A stretch of DNA of 56,276 nucleotides, from positions 1 to 56,276 of the forward strand of contig NZ_FSRH01000018.1 in assembly GCF_900141635.1 (NCBI RefSeq), written 5' to 3'. This document shows, in pieces, positions 28,701 to 37,825 of this stretch; within the stretch, counting starts at the first letter, position 1; each line of letters begins with the position of its first letter. The translations under genes and the position numbers were made by a program. The DNA comes from Peptoclostridium litorale DSM 5388 (GTDB lineage Bacteria > Bacillota > Clostridia > Peptostreptococcales > Peptostreptococcaceae). A model generated the notes under the pieces. The model saw only the letters and a list, made by a program, of their open reading frames with translations. It was not told the DNA's origin and did no database searches.

Positions 28701-29151
28701 GAAATTCGAGGTGCCTGTAAAGGATTCCAAGGCGCTTTTAAAGCTTCAAAGTCCTGGAGACGGATGGAAAAACGGATTCTACCAGCTTATTCTTCAGCCG
28801 AAGGAAGGCTCTGCAATAACTATGCCTTTCATGGTTGTGGACGAGCACTCTAAGGATGAAACTATAACTATAGGGCTTAACTTCGACATAAAGCAGCAGT
28901 TGCAAAAAGATGCTGCTGAAAATGCAGGACAGGAGCTGGACGGCGAGAAGCCGCAAGTGAGGTTCATTGGCCAGGTTGTACACATAGAGACTCAAAAGGC
29001 GGTTGCGAATGTCCCAATAATTATTCAAAATTCAGGGAAACTGAACCTTAAATTCGATCCGGGTGAAAAAGGCTGGGACAAGGGAAGATATGAATTCAGG
29101 GTTATAGGCCAAAGCAAGGTCATAATGACTAGACATTTCATGGTGTCATAA
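25765..29151 (+). CDS. secA: SecA-type preprotein translocase ATPase with C-terminal beta-repeat extension
   Basis: An 1128-residue SecA homologue, about 300 residues longer than usual. The motor is complete: Walker A with Lys105 (T-G-E-G-K-T), Walker B D-E-V-D starting at residue 206, G-R-G-T-D-I-K-L-G and Q-L-R-G-R-S-G-R-Q-G-D in motor domain 2. The canonical part ends near residue 825. The Cys-rich zinc tail is missing. Instead there are three beta-rich repeats (about 833-922, 943-1030, 1032-1128). Each has a G-W-x-x-G-x-Y/H core (W-L-K-G-W-H-Q-V, G-W-K-N-G-F-Y-Q, G-W-D-K-G-R-Y-E-F) and ends F-I/M-V. It sits inside the surface-protein island, like secA2 in C. difficile, so an accessory SecA is likely, but the housekeeping SecA cannot be excluded without the genome. 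GGGAGG site. Confidence 0.93.
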   Translation: MSILGSIFNSYEKKLKSIEARAERIIALEDKMAALSDDEMRRKTMEFKEMLEGGQSLDGILEEAFALVREASFRVLGMKHFKVQIMGGIVLHEGNISEMKTGEGKTLVSTLPAYLNALTGDGVFVITVNDYLAQRDREEMGRVHEFLGLSVGFIHRELSPGEKKLAYECDITYGTNSEFGFDYLRDNMAVVKENVVQRSRNYAIIDEVDSILIDEARTPLIITGQGNRPSQYYKTVDLFVKSLKKEEHYDLDGETRIISLNDGGMDKVEKFFGLRHIADSANMELLHHIRQSLHANYVMRKDQDYVVKDGEIMIVDKFTGRLMPGRRFSNGLHQAIEAKEGVEIQKESNTNATITYQNYFRMFNKISGMTGTAYTERSELKEIYGMEVVAIPTNRPLKRVDREDKLFASEKAKTKAIVEEIKQRHEKGQPVLVGSIYIDQSEILSEQLSKMGIKHKLLNAKQDKDEAGIISMAGQKGAVTIATNMAGRGTDIKLGEGVEELGGLYVLGTERHDSRRIDNQLRGRSGRQGDSGESQFFISLEDSLFEKIEKDKLDRIWRMVEKAGFTKEDYIDDVLISKAVENVQATVEANNYRIRKSTLEFDKILNKQRETIYKERNDILNGEDKSEFIKSIIADVIKDAVSEYTSVSEYPEEWDIQGLEEHLNDSFVFAGRAGLSELTEEEIEALDSKKLEDMVVQKGLEIYAEKEEAFEEKELRYVERLTLMRSIDKGWIEHLDLVEQMRQGIYMQIIGQQDPVRAFNKEAFSMFEAMMESIKRETVRMVLSLATKEMVEKDLEEKMKLLAQKGKHREEERAERVGELEDKYKFSRKHVIKVPANLPVISLNVDINATEEISAEYALYYMDNGFEEKIESHSKKLTVTGKFPVHLEKPKDKDWLKGWHQVKVFVAGQEASIINFIVDEPADLEALKRKQEERRSVSQSVRFFSNKKSMIAFDMNFPKYDGDSISAALAFPVKGQEPVKFEVPVKDSKALLKLQSPGDGWKNGFYQLILQPKEGSAITMPFMVVDEHSKDETITIGLNFDIKQQLQKDAAENAGQELDGEKPQVRFIGQVVHIETQKAVANVPIIIQNSGKLNLKFDPGEKGWDKGRYEFRVIGQSKVIMTRHFMVS

Positions 29152-29314
29152 TATAATAGATAATGACGTAAAAATGGTCCTAAGGGGCGGTTTTGGAAGC
29201 GCACTATGGAAAAAAATGCCCGCATGTGAGATAATGTATATGTGATAGGCCGAAAGCTGAAAAAAGGCTCATGAAAAAGCATTAAATATAAATTTTGAGA
29301 GGAGAAATACAGAT

Positions 29315-29986
29315 ATGCAAAATAAGGGACAGATAAAGATGCCTAAAGAGATACATGAGTATCTTTGGACGAGGTATCTTCCTGAAACTACATTTAAGCT
29401 GTATGTAATGGTGGGATATCTTCAGACTGAAAAAATAGCAGGGGAGCAGGCTACAGCCCTTCTTCTTAGAGCTAACCTTCCAGTTGAAAACAACAATCCT
29501 GCTATAATAGAGGAGAAAAAGAGAATACTTTCAAGCCTTGGATTTGAATATCCAAACAACAGAAAGGAAGACCTTGAGCTTCTTTTGAGATTCAAACTTG
29601 TAACTATTGTGAAAAACAGCGAAGGAAAGCTTGAGTACATGTACACACTTCCTGTTCCAAAGCCTGAAGATGTGCTTGAAATAGGCGAAGAGGAGAAACA
29701 GGCACTGGAGAACATAAAGTTCGAGATTGCACACCAGAACGCATTCAACATGCTTCTTACACTTGTTCTGAACAACAACGGCAGCCTTATGTCGACTGTG
29801 GGCCACATAGAAAACACTACAAGGGTAAAGATATCTGAGATAAGATCTGTTCTTGCATTCCTTGAAGAAGAAGGATCTATAAAAATAAATGCTCACAAGG
29901 ATGTCAACTCGCTTAAAAAGGCGGACAAGGTGCATGTAACTATAAACAAAGAAATATTTGAACAGAAAAGATGCGTGCTTGACTAA
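29315..29986 (+). CDS. hypothetical helical protein, possible winged-helix regulator
   Basis: A 223-residue soluble protein without signal peptide or membrane helix. Its N-terminus is I-H-E-Y-L-W-T-R-Y-L-P-E-T-T-F-K. The C-terminal 80 residues (S-T-V-G-H-I-E-N-T-T-R-V-K-I-S-E-I-R-S-V-L) read like a helix-turn-helix: the helices plus a G-S-I-K-I turn suggest a winged helix. I do not recognise the family. It lies 163 bases after secA and before a terminator, with its own AGGAG site. A cytoplasmic regulator of the surface island is one possibility. Confidence 0.6.
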   Translation: MQNKGQIKMPKEIHEYLWTRYLPETTFKLYVMVGYLQTEKIAGEQATALLLRANLPVENNNPAIIEEKKRILSSLGFEYPNNRKEDLELLLRFKLVTIVKNSEGKLEYMYTLPVPKPEDVLEIGEEEKQALENIKFEIAHQNAFNMLLTLVLNNNGSLMSTVGHIENTTRVKISEIRSVLAFLEEEGSIKINAHKDVNSLKKADKVHVTINKEIFEQKRCVLD

Positions 29987-30003
29987 AGCTTGCTGAATAC
30001 AAC

Positions 30004-30032
30004 AAAAAACCCGCCAAAAGGCGGGTTTTTTT
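30004..30032 (+). terminator. hairpin terminator
   Basis: A CCCGCC/GGCGGG stem with a four-base loop is followed by seven T. It ends the possible subtilase-secA-regulator transcript. Confidence 0.9.
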
Positions 30033-30286
30033 ATTGAACTGTAAACTGTATATCACAGGCATGTGATATACAGTAGCGTGAGTTTTATATTATTGCGAAA
30101 TCATAAAATGCAAGGTGAAAAATATATATGGATAAACTAAACATTATAGGGGCTTTTTAAGGTATAAAGTCGTATATACATTGATTATTTTTTGTGTATG
30201 TGGTATAAAAAGGTGAATACATATACTAATTTAAATGGGAAATAGAGTCATCCCAGGTATTAGAATAAGAATGGGGAGGGAAGTTT

Positions 30287-31369
30287 ATGAAAAAAAGCAT
30301 CAGGTTGGGAATTGTTTTTGTATTGACATTGATTGTTTCAACATCTATTGCCGTGGCGAAGGAACTGCCTGCAGAGAAGGACGTATGGGCGTATAAGGAG
30401 TGGAGAATCGAGTTTAACGAGGTTGTCAATCCCGCGTCGATAAATGGTAACATATATGTCCAGGACCAGAATGGATATAATGTGGAGCAAGACATAGGCT
30501 ACGAGGATGATGGAAAGATTATAGTGCTTACGCCAAAGACACCTTATGAATTGGGACAGGCATATACCATAAACGTGCTGGCAGGCATAAAGTCGTTCGG
30601 CGGGGAGAATTTAAGTGAAGATGTACATAAGACATTCAGCACTTCGATAGACGCGCCATGGAGTCCGTACATTGTAAAAACCAGTGCAAACAGTATTTCG
30701 CTGAACTGGTATTACAGTGAGGATTTGTCAGACTGTAAATATCGCATATATGAAAGCAATGAGCTTTACGGAGAATACACAAGGGTGGCAAACAGCGAAG
30801 GCGGTTACGAGTGGAGTGAAGAGTGGAGAGGTAGTGAGGGATCTTCGGTGAAAGACGGCGTGAGCATATTGAACCTGCCATATGCTCAGTCGAAATATTA
30901 CAAGATTTCCGCTGTAAAAAACGGCATAGAGTCAGATCAGAGCAATGCGGTCAATGTGACAGTGTATTCTGGAGATGAGTACATAGATTTCATAAAGAAC
31001 TCCAGGCTCAACGGAGAAAATTATGATCTGGGTCCTGTTTTGGAGCAATATTTCAAGAGCACGGGATATTCATATTCTTTCAATACATATGGATTCGAAC
31101 CATGGGCTCCTATAGGAAACGACGAGGTGGTTTTCACAGGGGTTACAAAGGAAGGTTCGTCACTTTCGCAAAGCGGCAGTATCTGGGATGTTTTGGGTTC
31201 GCCTTCAAATGATTCTGAAATTTTTGAAATAACATTTAAAATAACGGAATATGATAATGGGTCTGGATCATGGACAATAAAGAGCGGAAAACTTGGAAAC
31301 AATACTTTGAGTGCGGATGAGGCTGGAGACAAGTTGAGACTTATATATGACAGCTACAGTCCATATTAA
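30287..31369 (+). CDS. secreted Big_5 plus fibronectin type III protein
   Basis: A 360-residue exported protein: signal peptide, an N-terminal Big_5 domain (E-W-R-I-E-F-N-E-V-V to K-T-F-S-T-S), a fibronectin type III-like domain (about 122-225; S-I-S-L-N-W-Y, Y-Y-K-I-S-A-V-K-N-G) and a 130-residue C-terminal region with no match I know. Such tandem sandwiches usually give reach or glycan/protein binding at the surface. GGGGAGGG site. It closes the first surface island. Confidence 0.8.
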   Translation: MKKSIRLGIVFVLTLIVSTSIAVAKELPAEKDVWAYKEWRIEFNEVVNPASINGNIYVQDQNGYNVEQDIGYEDDGKIIVLTPKTPYELGQAYTINVLAGIKSFGGENLSEDVHKTFSTSIDAPWSPYIVKTSANSISLNWYYSEDLSDCKYRIYESNELYGEYTRVANSEGGYEWSEEWRGSEGSSVKDGVSILNLPYAQSKYYKISAVKNGIESDQSNAVNVTVYSGDEYIDFIKNSRLNGENYDLGPVLEQYFKSTGYSYSFNTYGFEPWAPIGNDEVVFTGVTKEGSSLSQSGSIWDVLGSPSNDSEIFEITFKITEYDNGSGSWTIKSGKLGNNTLSADEAGDKLRLIYDSYSPY

Positions 31370-31920
31370 GAGAAGGAATGTTATAAATGTGTAAAAGCAG
31401 GCCTATAAGTTATAGCGTTTTAAATTTACATTCAATAATGAATATGAAGTATAACGCTTATAAAACTGCAATATTTTGAAGAGTCTGCAAAAGATAAAAG
31501 TCTTGTTAAATCGCCCGATAGGTTTAATAAGGCTTTTTTTATACTTTTTTTAAAAAAATGAAAATACTTTGAGATGCTGCGCAACAGGCATGGATGCTGG
31601 GCTGCAAATATTGCTGCCAGCATGGACACGAATTATAATGCGAGTATACAAAAAAACATACCAGCAATTGATAAAAAGTTATCATTGAAGGGGGGCTGGC
31701 ATAATGATTCATAATTCGAAACTCATGTGACATCAAAAAGTTTCATAAAAAGACAGCTGTGCAAGGCGGCTGAAGGGCGTGAAAATAAAATTATATGCTG
31801 CATAAAATACGGAAAAAAGGGTATAAATAATTAAAAAAATGAGAATATAGGCTGAATATGGGATTTTGACCATGTGATAATTATGCATATGATTTTTTAA
31901 AAAAACATTTCGTTATATTG
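31370..31920. other. gene-free AT-rich stretch
   Basis: About 550 bases with no credible gene. The only coding-like item is an eight-codon ATG-to-TGA frame at 31704-31730 preceded by GAAGGGGGG. Several short T runs occur but no clear terminator for the upstream gene. Its 3' end meets the riboswitch promoter. Confidence 0.5.
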
Positions 31921-31949
31921 TTGACAAACATCGGGAGGAAAGATATAAT
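31921..31949 (+). promoter_or_regulatory. sigma-A promoter for the glycine riboswitch transcript
   Basis: A perfect TTGACA and a perfect TATAAT are spaced by exactly 17 bases. Transcription should start near 31956, about 35 bases before the first aptamer. This is the best promoter match in the window. Confidence 0.9.
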
Positions 31950-31989
31950 GGGTGTATAAAATTTAACAAGAAAAAGTTTTGGATGAAGG

Positions 31990-32193
31990 CAGCGGGAGAG
32001 ATTCATATGAATCACCGAAGAAGTAAAACTTTCAGGTTGCAAGACCGCTGTTGGACAAACCTCTGGAGAGACTCTAGTGAGCGCCGAAGGAGCAAACAGG
32101 AATATATGCACTTATGAATGTATTTAATATGATGCATTCACCATTCAGTATACTGCATATGAACTGTGAAACTCTCAGGCAAAAGGACAGGGG
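31990..32193 (+). promoter_or_regulatory. tandem glycine riboswitch
   Basis: Two glycine aptamers in series. The first is closed by CAGCGG (31990) and CCGCTG (32045-32050) and contains GGGAGAGATTC and CACCGAAGAAG. A short linker (TTGGACAAA) leads to the second (32060-32193) with TGGAGAGACTC, GCGCCGAAGGAGCAAAC, and the closing CTCTCAGGCAAAAGGACAG. These are the conserved cores of the gcvT-type RNA. The 160 bases before the symporter form the expression platform. I see no strong terminator in it, so translational control or a weak stop (GGCT...AGCC then T-rich, near 32250-32300) is possible. Confidence 0.95.
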
Positions 32194-32353
32194 AATTTGA
32201 AATATGAGAAAACGATATTTGGGGAAGGTCGACCGAAGCAAGCTTACCCTATGAGGCTATTATTATTTTTCATAAGCCGTTTTCTTACATATGTCAGATT
32301 TTTCCCTGCTTTTTTTATCAAAAAAACCAAATTAAAAGCAGGAGGTAAGTATT

Positions 32354-33739
32354 ATGGAAAAGATCAATCAAATTGCACAGGCAATCAACAGTTTTTTATG
32401 GGGACCGCCACTACTGATACTACTTGTTGGAACGGGAATTTACCTTTCATTCAGACTGGGATTCCTTCAGGTTTTCAAGCTTCCACTGGCGCTTAAGTAT
32501 CTGTTCAGCGATGACCCGGAAGCCAAGGACATGGCAGCAGAAGGTGACGTATCAGCGTTTGCAGCTGTTTGTACGGCTTTATCGGCTACAATCGGTACAG
32601 GTAACATAGTCGGAGTTGCTACAGCGATAAGGATGGGCGGACCGGGAGCACTTTTCTGGATGTGGATGGCGGCGTTCTTCGGAATGGCCACTAAATATGC
32701 AGAGGCGCTACTGGCAGTTAAATACAGGGTTGTAGATGAAAACGGACAGATGTCCGGTGGACCTATGTATTATATAGAAAGAGGTCTTAAAAACAAATTC
32801 CTTGCAAAATGCTTTGCGATATTCGGAATAGGAGTTGCATTCTTCGGAATAGGTACATTTGCACAGGTTAACTCTATAACATCAGCGGTAAAGATAGCTT
32901 TCAATGTTCCTATAATAATAACTGGTGTAATACTTACTATAAGTGTTGCAATGGTTACACTTGGAGGAATAAAGAGTATAGCGAAGGTTTCAGAGCTTGT
33001 AGTTCCTTTCATGGCAGGAGCATATATACTTGGTACTATAATAATACTGATAATGAATGCAAGCGCGGTTCCAGGAGCATTCGCATTCATTGTAAAGAGC
33101 GCATTCACTCCAACTGCAGCAGCAGGAGGATTCATGGGATCAACAGTTGCACTTGCTCTTAAGAGCGGGGTTTCAAGAGGAGTATTCTCGAACGAATCAG
33201 GCCTTGGATCAGCACCTATAGCAGCAGCGGCAGCAAGAACGAAATCATGCGTAAGACAGGGACTTGTTCAGATGACAGGAACTTTCTTCGATACTATAAT
33301 AGTTTGTACAATGACTGGTATAACTCTAGTTCTTACTGGAATGTGGAACAACCCTAACGTTGAAGGAGCTGGTGCTACAACGGCAGCGTTCAGAGCGGGA
33401 CTTCCAGCAATGCCAATAGTGGGAGAGCTTATAGTTACAATAGGGCTTATATTCTTCGCATTCACTACAATACTTGGATGGAACTACTACGGAGAAAGAT
33501 GTACGGAGTATCTTTTCGGAGTAAAGGGAATAAAGACTTACAAATATATATTCATAGCTCTTATTGCAATAGGACCTTTCCTAAAGCTTCAGCTTATATG
33601 GACAGTTGCAGACATAGTTAACGGACTTATGGCGATACCAAACCTTATAGCCATAATAGGACTTAGCGGTGTGATAGCTTCAGAGACAAAGCAGTACTTC
33701 GAAGAACTGAAGGAGAAGCAGGACAAGCAGATTGCATAG
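32354..33739 (+). CDS. sodium:alanine/glycine symporter (AGCS family)
   Basis: A 461-residue polytopic membrane protein with about eleven helices, the normal AGCS size. Family marks: G-P-P-L-L-I-L-L-V-G-T-G, A-T-I-G-T-G-N-I-V-G-V-A-T-A, G-P-G-A-L-F-W-M-W, S-G-G-P-M-Y-Y-I, and F-S-N-E-S-G-L-G-S-A-P-I-A. It brings in alanine or glycine with Na+. The glycine riboswitch upstream argues that glycine is the relevant substrate, feeding glycine fermentation or limiting excess. AGGAGG lies seven bases before the ATG. Confidence 0.95.
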   Translation: MEKINQIAQAINSFLWGPPLLILLVGTGIYLSFRLGFLQVFKLPLALKYLFSDDPEAKDMAAEGDVSAFAAVCTALSATIGTGNIVGVATAIRMGGPGALFWMWMAAFFGMATKYAEALLAVKYRVVDENGQMSGGPMYYIERGLKNKFLAKCFAIFGIGVAFFGIGTFAQVNSITSAVKIAFNVPIIITGVILTISVAMVTLGGIKSIAKVSELVVPFMAGAYILGTIIILIMNASAVPGAFAFIVKSAFTPTAAAGGFMGSTVALALKSGVSRGVFSNESGLGSAPIAAAAARTKSCVRQGLVQMTGTFFDTIIVCTMTGITLVLTGMWNNPNVEGAGATTAAFRAGLPAMPIVGELIVTIGLIFFAFTTILGWNYYGERCTEYLFGVKGIKTYKYIFIALIAIGPFLKLQLIWTVADIVNGLMAIPNLIAIIGLSGVIASETKQYFEELKEKQDKQIA

Positions 33740-33908
33740 CATTGAGCTGATTCGAGCATAGCCTTTGCAACAAACCATAAATAATCTGACTTTTAAGATT
33801 AGCGATTTAAATTAAAGCCAAAAACCCAAATATAAAAATATAAGTATTACAGATATTGTTAGAAAATCCCTCTATTTTCTGACGATTCAAACCCAGCCGA
33901 ATTAAATC

Positions 33909-33946
33909 AAAAGTAAAACCCCGGGATATCCCGGGGTTTTACTTTT
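33909..33946. terminator. long hairpin terminator after the symporter
   Basis: An 18-bp perfect inverted repeat (AAAAGTAAAACCCCGGGA and complement) with only two bases between arms. It works on either strand. The 315 bases from here to the next gene contain no other clear signal except a TATAAT near 34176. Confidence 0.85.
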
Positions 33947-34260
33947 GGTGCCTTGTTTTTAATGTCGTACAAAAAACCATTTGTCCGGCTGGATATTAGA
34001 GCCTATAAAAAATATGATTACAATGTCAAGGTGACTAGAATTTCGTGCTTTGAAAGTCTATACATGTATAGTGAAGTAAAAAAAGAATACAGTATTCAAA
34101 ATAAAAGTAGTTCTTTAGTCCTGATTTAGCAATTATCAATAATAGACTAGATTCACCATTTGTCGACAAGGGTATAATGATATACAATGATAAGTACATA
34201 CTAGATTAGGTTAAAAAAGTGTAAAAAACTTAAAAAAAGACAAATGATTGGAGTGATGTT

Positions 34261-36255
34261 ATGAATAGTATCAAAAACAGGCTTATAGCTTCATTTTCAG
34301 CGCTTATTATAGCACTGAGCCTCGTACTTGGATTCGTATCGTACTATGCGGCGTCAAAAGGGCTTTCTGAAAGCGTCGAGAGTAACCTGGAAATAATAGC
34401 TGTGGAATCATCTAAATTCGTAGAGGCAAGAATAGGGGCTGAATTCGGTAAGCTTGAAATTTTGGCGGCAAGCCATGACATAAGCAGTCCTGAAGTGCCG
34501 ATTGAGGAAAAGCTTGCTCTCCTAAGCAAGGAAAAAGAAAGAAGCGGACATTTAAGGATGTATGTGATTGATCCAAACGGACAGGGAACGAATACAGAGG
34601 GAACAGTTCTAAGCCTTTCTGACAGGGAATACTTCCAAAAGGCAATACAGGGAGAGAGCAACATATCAGACCCTCTTGTAAGCAAGGAAGACGGCTCCAT
34701 AATAATAGTGTATGCCGTTCCGATAACTAATAACGGACAGATAACAGGCGTGCTTATAGCCATAAGGGACGGAAACGCACTGAGCACTATAGTCAACTCC
34801 ATAAAAATAGGAGAACAGGGCTATGCGTACATGATAAACCAAAAGGGAGAGATAATAGGACACAAGGACAAGCAGGTCGTCATGGACCAGTTTAACCTCT
34901 TGAATGCCGCAAAGTCTGACAAAAAGATGGAGGAGCTTGCAAGTCTTTCTGAAAGGATGATTGCCGGCGAAAGCGGCACGGGAAGCTACTGGTACAAGGG
35001 CGAAGACAAGATAATGGGATACGCCCCTATAGCCGGCACAAGCTGGTCTCTTTCTGCAACTGCCCCTTTGAGCGAAGTGTTCAAGGAACTTGGGGTGATG
35101 AAGAGAAACATATCACTTGCTGCGGCAGCGCTCATAGCAATAGCAATTGCAGTTGCATATGTGATAGGAAACCAGATAGCAAGCCCTATAGTGAGGCTTT
35201 CAAGGCATTCTGAAAGGCTTTCGGAGGGAGACTTTACAGACAACATAGACGAGGACATGCTGAAGAGGCAGGATGAAATAGGCGGGCTTGCAAAGGCGTT
35301 CGATGCAATGACCCAAAACTTCAGAGGCCTTATAAGAGAGATAACGGAATCAGCGCAGCATGTTGCGGCTTCAGCTCAGCAGTTCATGGCAACATCCGAG
35401 CAGGCGGCTGAATCTTCAGAGCAGGTTTCAAGCACTATAGAGGAGATAGCAAGGGGTGCTACAGACCAGGCTGTTCAAACCGGAGAAGGGTCTGAAAAGA
35501 CCGAGTTCCTTGGAAACCTTATAGAGGAAGACAGGCAGCATGTTTCAGACATAGAATCTTCGGTAAAGGTAGTTGCCGAATCCATAGGAGAAGGCCTTGA
35601 AATAGTGGAGGAGCTTTCGAAAAAGACTGATGAGAACAACGATGCTATAAGGGAAGTTTACGACATAATACTAAAGACGAACGAAAGCGCCGAGGACATA
35701 GGAAAAGCCAGCCAGTTCATAGCGTCAATAGCGGAGCAGACAAACCTCCTTGCCTTAAATGCTGCCATAGAGGCCGCAAGGGCTGGAGAGCACGGAAGAG
35801 GATTTGCCGTAGTTGCAGATGAGATAAGAAAGCTTGCAGAGCAGTCGACAGAGTCTACAAGGACTATAGACAACTCGGTTGTAAAGCTTCAGGAGAACTC
35901 GGGAATATCGGTAGAGACGATAAAGAAGGTTTCGGGGCTTATAAAGAGCCAGATAGAAAGCGTTAAAACTACTGAAATGAAATACAAGGACATATCAAAT
36001 GCCATGAAAATGTCAGAGGATGCAATAGAAAGGCTTATAGATGCAAGCGACAACATGGTGAGCAAAAAGGATGAAATACTTGAAAACATACAGGGGCTTT
36101 CTGTAATAGCGGAGCAAAACGCTGCGTCAACAGAACAGGCCGCGGCATCAACAGAGGAGCAGCTTGCGTCAATGGTAGAAATATCAAATGCAAGTTCAGG
36201 GCTTGCGGACCTTGCCCAGGATCTTCAAAAGTCCATAAACAAGTTCAAGATTTAA
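34261..36255 (+). CDS. methyl-accepting chemotaxis protein with dCache sensor
   Basis: A 664-residue chemoreceptor. First membrane helix about 8-30, an extracellular double-Cache domain (about 35-275) with S-D-R-E-Y-F-Q-K-A and V-Y-A-V-P-I typical of dCache_1, second helix about 283-305, HAMP (about 306-358), and a long cytoplasmic signalling coiled coil. The hairpin tip [18 protein letters not shown] is exact. It would signal to CheA. dCache receptors often bind amino acids, which would fit the symporter next door, but the ligand is unknown. GGAGTG site upstream. Confidence 0.95.
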   Translation: MNSIKNRLIASFSALIIALSLVLGFVSYYAASKGLSESVESNLEIIAVESSKFVEARIGAEFGKLEILAASHDISSPEVPIEEKLALLSKEKERSGHLRMYVIDPNGQGTNTEGTVLSLSDREYFQKAIQGESNISDPLVSKEDGSIIIVYAVPITNNGQITGVLIAIRDGNALSTIVNSIKIGEQGYAYMINQKGEIIGHKDKQVVMDQFNLLNAAKSDKKMEELASLSERMIAGESGTGSYWYKGEDKIMGYAPIAGTSWSLSATAPLSEVFKELGVMKRNISLAAAALIAIAIAVAYVIGNQIASPIVRLSRHSERLSEGDFTDNIDEDMLKRQDEIGGLAKAFDAMTQNFRGLIREITESAQHVAASAQQFMATSEQAAESSEQVSSTIEEIARGATDQAVQTGEGSEKTEFLGNLIEEDRQHVSDIESSVKVVAESIGEGLEIVEELSKKTDENNDAIREVYDIILKTNESAEDIGKASQFIASIAEQTNLLALNAAIEAARAGEHGRGFAVVADEIRKLAEQSTESTRTIDNSVVKLQENSGISVETIKKVSGLIKSQIESVKTTEMKYKDISNAMKMSEDAIERLIDASDNMVSKKDEILENIQGLSVIAEQNAASTEQAAASTEEQLASMVEISNASSGLADLAQDLQKSINKFKI

Positions 36256-36360
36256 TGGCATAAGCAGTTTCACAAAGCTCCAGAAAGCCGGACTTGTCCA
36301 AACCTGCAAATGCCTGCGATATATTCTTGATGTAACATAAGAATACGGAAAAAATGAAAT

Positions 36361-36395
36361 AAAAAAGACCCCGAGTTGAGAGCGGGGTCTTTTTT
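36361..36395 (+). terminator. hairpin terminator after the chemoreceptor
   Basis: An AAAAGACCCC stem with its complement ends in six T. The 175 bases from here to the end of the hydrogenase operon hold no gene. Confidence 0.85.
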
Positions 36396-36570
36396 ATTGC
36401 TTGTTTCAATGTTCAAAATAGTTCAAAAAAAGGTTTATTGAAATCCGCCCGGGCTGAAATGGGGTCAATCCCAGGCGGAAGCTCAAATGAATTTTAAGCA
36501 TCGCGCTTACTGTGATGGCGCAATGCCGCTGCTTAGCTTGAATTGCAAGTCAGCCGCCGCTACGCCGCTA

Positions 36571-37824
36571 TTATTTTACTGACTGAAGTATCTCATCCTT
36601 GAAGTGCTTTATGAAGTCAAGGAAAGGAGCTGGTTCTGTCTTTCCGAGTCCGCAGAAAGACGCATACTTCATGAACTCAAGTATCTCGACAAGCCTATCG
36701 AAGTCATCCATAGTGGCATCTCCCTTTTCAAGAAGCCCTACTATGTCGACTATCTGTCTGTTTCCTTCCCTGCAAGGGGTGCATTTTCCGCATGACTCCT
36801 CAGCAAAGAAATGGGATATAGACTCCATGTAGTCGACCACGGAGTTCGAATCGTCTGCAACAACTACAGCACCGGAACCTACAGACATGTCTATGCCGCA
36901 AAGTCCCTCGTATGATATTGGAGTGTCTATAAGGCTTGCGGGCATTACCCCGCCTGAAGCGCCACCTATTTGAACGAACTTTAGAGGTCTGTCAGACTTT
37001 AGTCCTCCGGCTATGTCGTATATTACATCTTTTACGGTGGTTCCAAAAGGAATCTCATATACTCCGGGATTCTTTACATTTCCTGAAACGCTTATGAGCT
37101 TGCATCCCATGCTCTTTGGGGTTCCAACTGAAACGTACTCGCTCTTGTCTCTAAGTATTATAGAAACTATGCTGAAAGTCTCGACGTTGTTTAGAAGTGT
37201 AGGAAGGTTGTAAAGTCCGACGTTGTTAAGTCTTGGCGGCTTTATTCTAGGTCTTCCGGCCTTTCCTTCCATAGATTCCAAAAGCGCCGAGCTCTCCCCG
37301 CATACGTATGCTCCCGCACCTGAAACCACTTTCATGTCCATGTTAAGTCCTGTTCCAAGTATGTTATTTCCAAGGAAGCCCTTTTCCTTTGCCTGGTCTA
37401 TTGCTTTTCTGACACGCTCGTGAAGATATGTGTACTCTTCTCTTATATATATTCTTCCGTGGTTCTCTTCGCGTCCGCCCGCAGTGAAAGCTGATATAAG
37501 CATTCCCTCTATAACGCTAAAAGGGTTGAACTCCAGTATGGCTCTGTCCTTGAATGTTCCAGGCTCGCCCTCGTCGGCGTTGCATATGACGCCTTTTACA
37601 GGGGCCTTCACACGAAGCCCGCCGGCCCATTTCTTTGCAACAGGGAAGGCGGCTCCTCCCCTGCCCTGAAGGTCTGTGCTGTTTATGACTTCTATTATTT
37701 CTTCAGGAGTCATGCTTATGGCTTTTTTGAAGCCTTCAAATCCGCCGGCAGCTATATATTCCTCTATAGACTCGGGATTAACGGTCCCGAAATTTTTTGA
37801 TATTATGCTTACAGTTTTACTCAT
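36571..37824 (-). CDS. hydB: NuoF-like flavoprotein subunit of NAD(H)-linked [FeFe] hydrogenase
   Basis: A 417-residue FMN/NADH-binding subunit. Motifs: G-R-G-G-A-A-F-P-V-A-K-K-W (NADH site), G-A-G-A-Y-V-C-G-E-S-S-A-L (FMN site), and C-G-K-C-T-P-C-R-E-G, which with a later Cys (S-F-C-G-L-G) binds one [4Fe-4S]. It moves electrons between NAD(H) and the hydrogenase. It is shorter than the HydB of Thermotoga-type bifurcating enzymes: both the N-terminal thioredoxin-like and the C-terminal ferredoxin extensions are absent. The start after GGAGGGG is one base from the stop of the NuoE-like gene, so translation is coupled. Confidence 0.9.
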   Translation of the reverse strand: MSKTVSIISKNFGTVNPESIEEYIAAGGFEGFKKAISMTPEEIIEVINSTDLQGRGGAAFPVAKKWAGGLRVKAPVKGVICNADEGEPGTFKDRAILEFNPFSVIEGMLISAFTAGGREENHGRIYIREEYTYLHERVRKAIDQAKEKGFLGNNILGTGLNMDMKVVSGAGAYVCGESSALLESMEGKAGRPRIKPPRLNNVGLYNLPTLLNNVETFSIVSIILRDKSEYVSVGTPKSMGCKLISVSGNVKNPGVYEIPFGTTVKDVIYDIAGGLKSDRPLKFVQIGGASGGVMPASLIDTPISYEGLCGIDMSVGSGAVVVADDSNSVVDYMESISHFFAEESCGKCTPCREGNRQIVDIVGLLEKGDATMDDFDRLVEILEFMKYASFCGLGKTEPAPFLDFIKHFKDEILQSVK

Positions 37825-37825
37825 T

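Noticed and set aside
31704-31730. An eight-codon leader peptide (ATG to TGA) with a good ribosome site
   Set aside because: It precedes the riboswitch promoter, has no codon pattern suggesting attenuation, and short frames with G-rich upstream sequence arise by chance.
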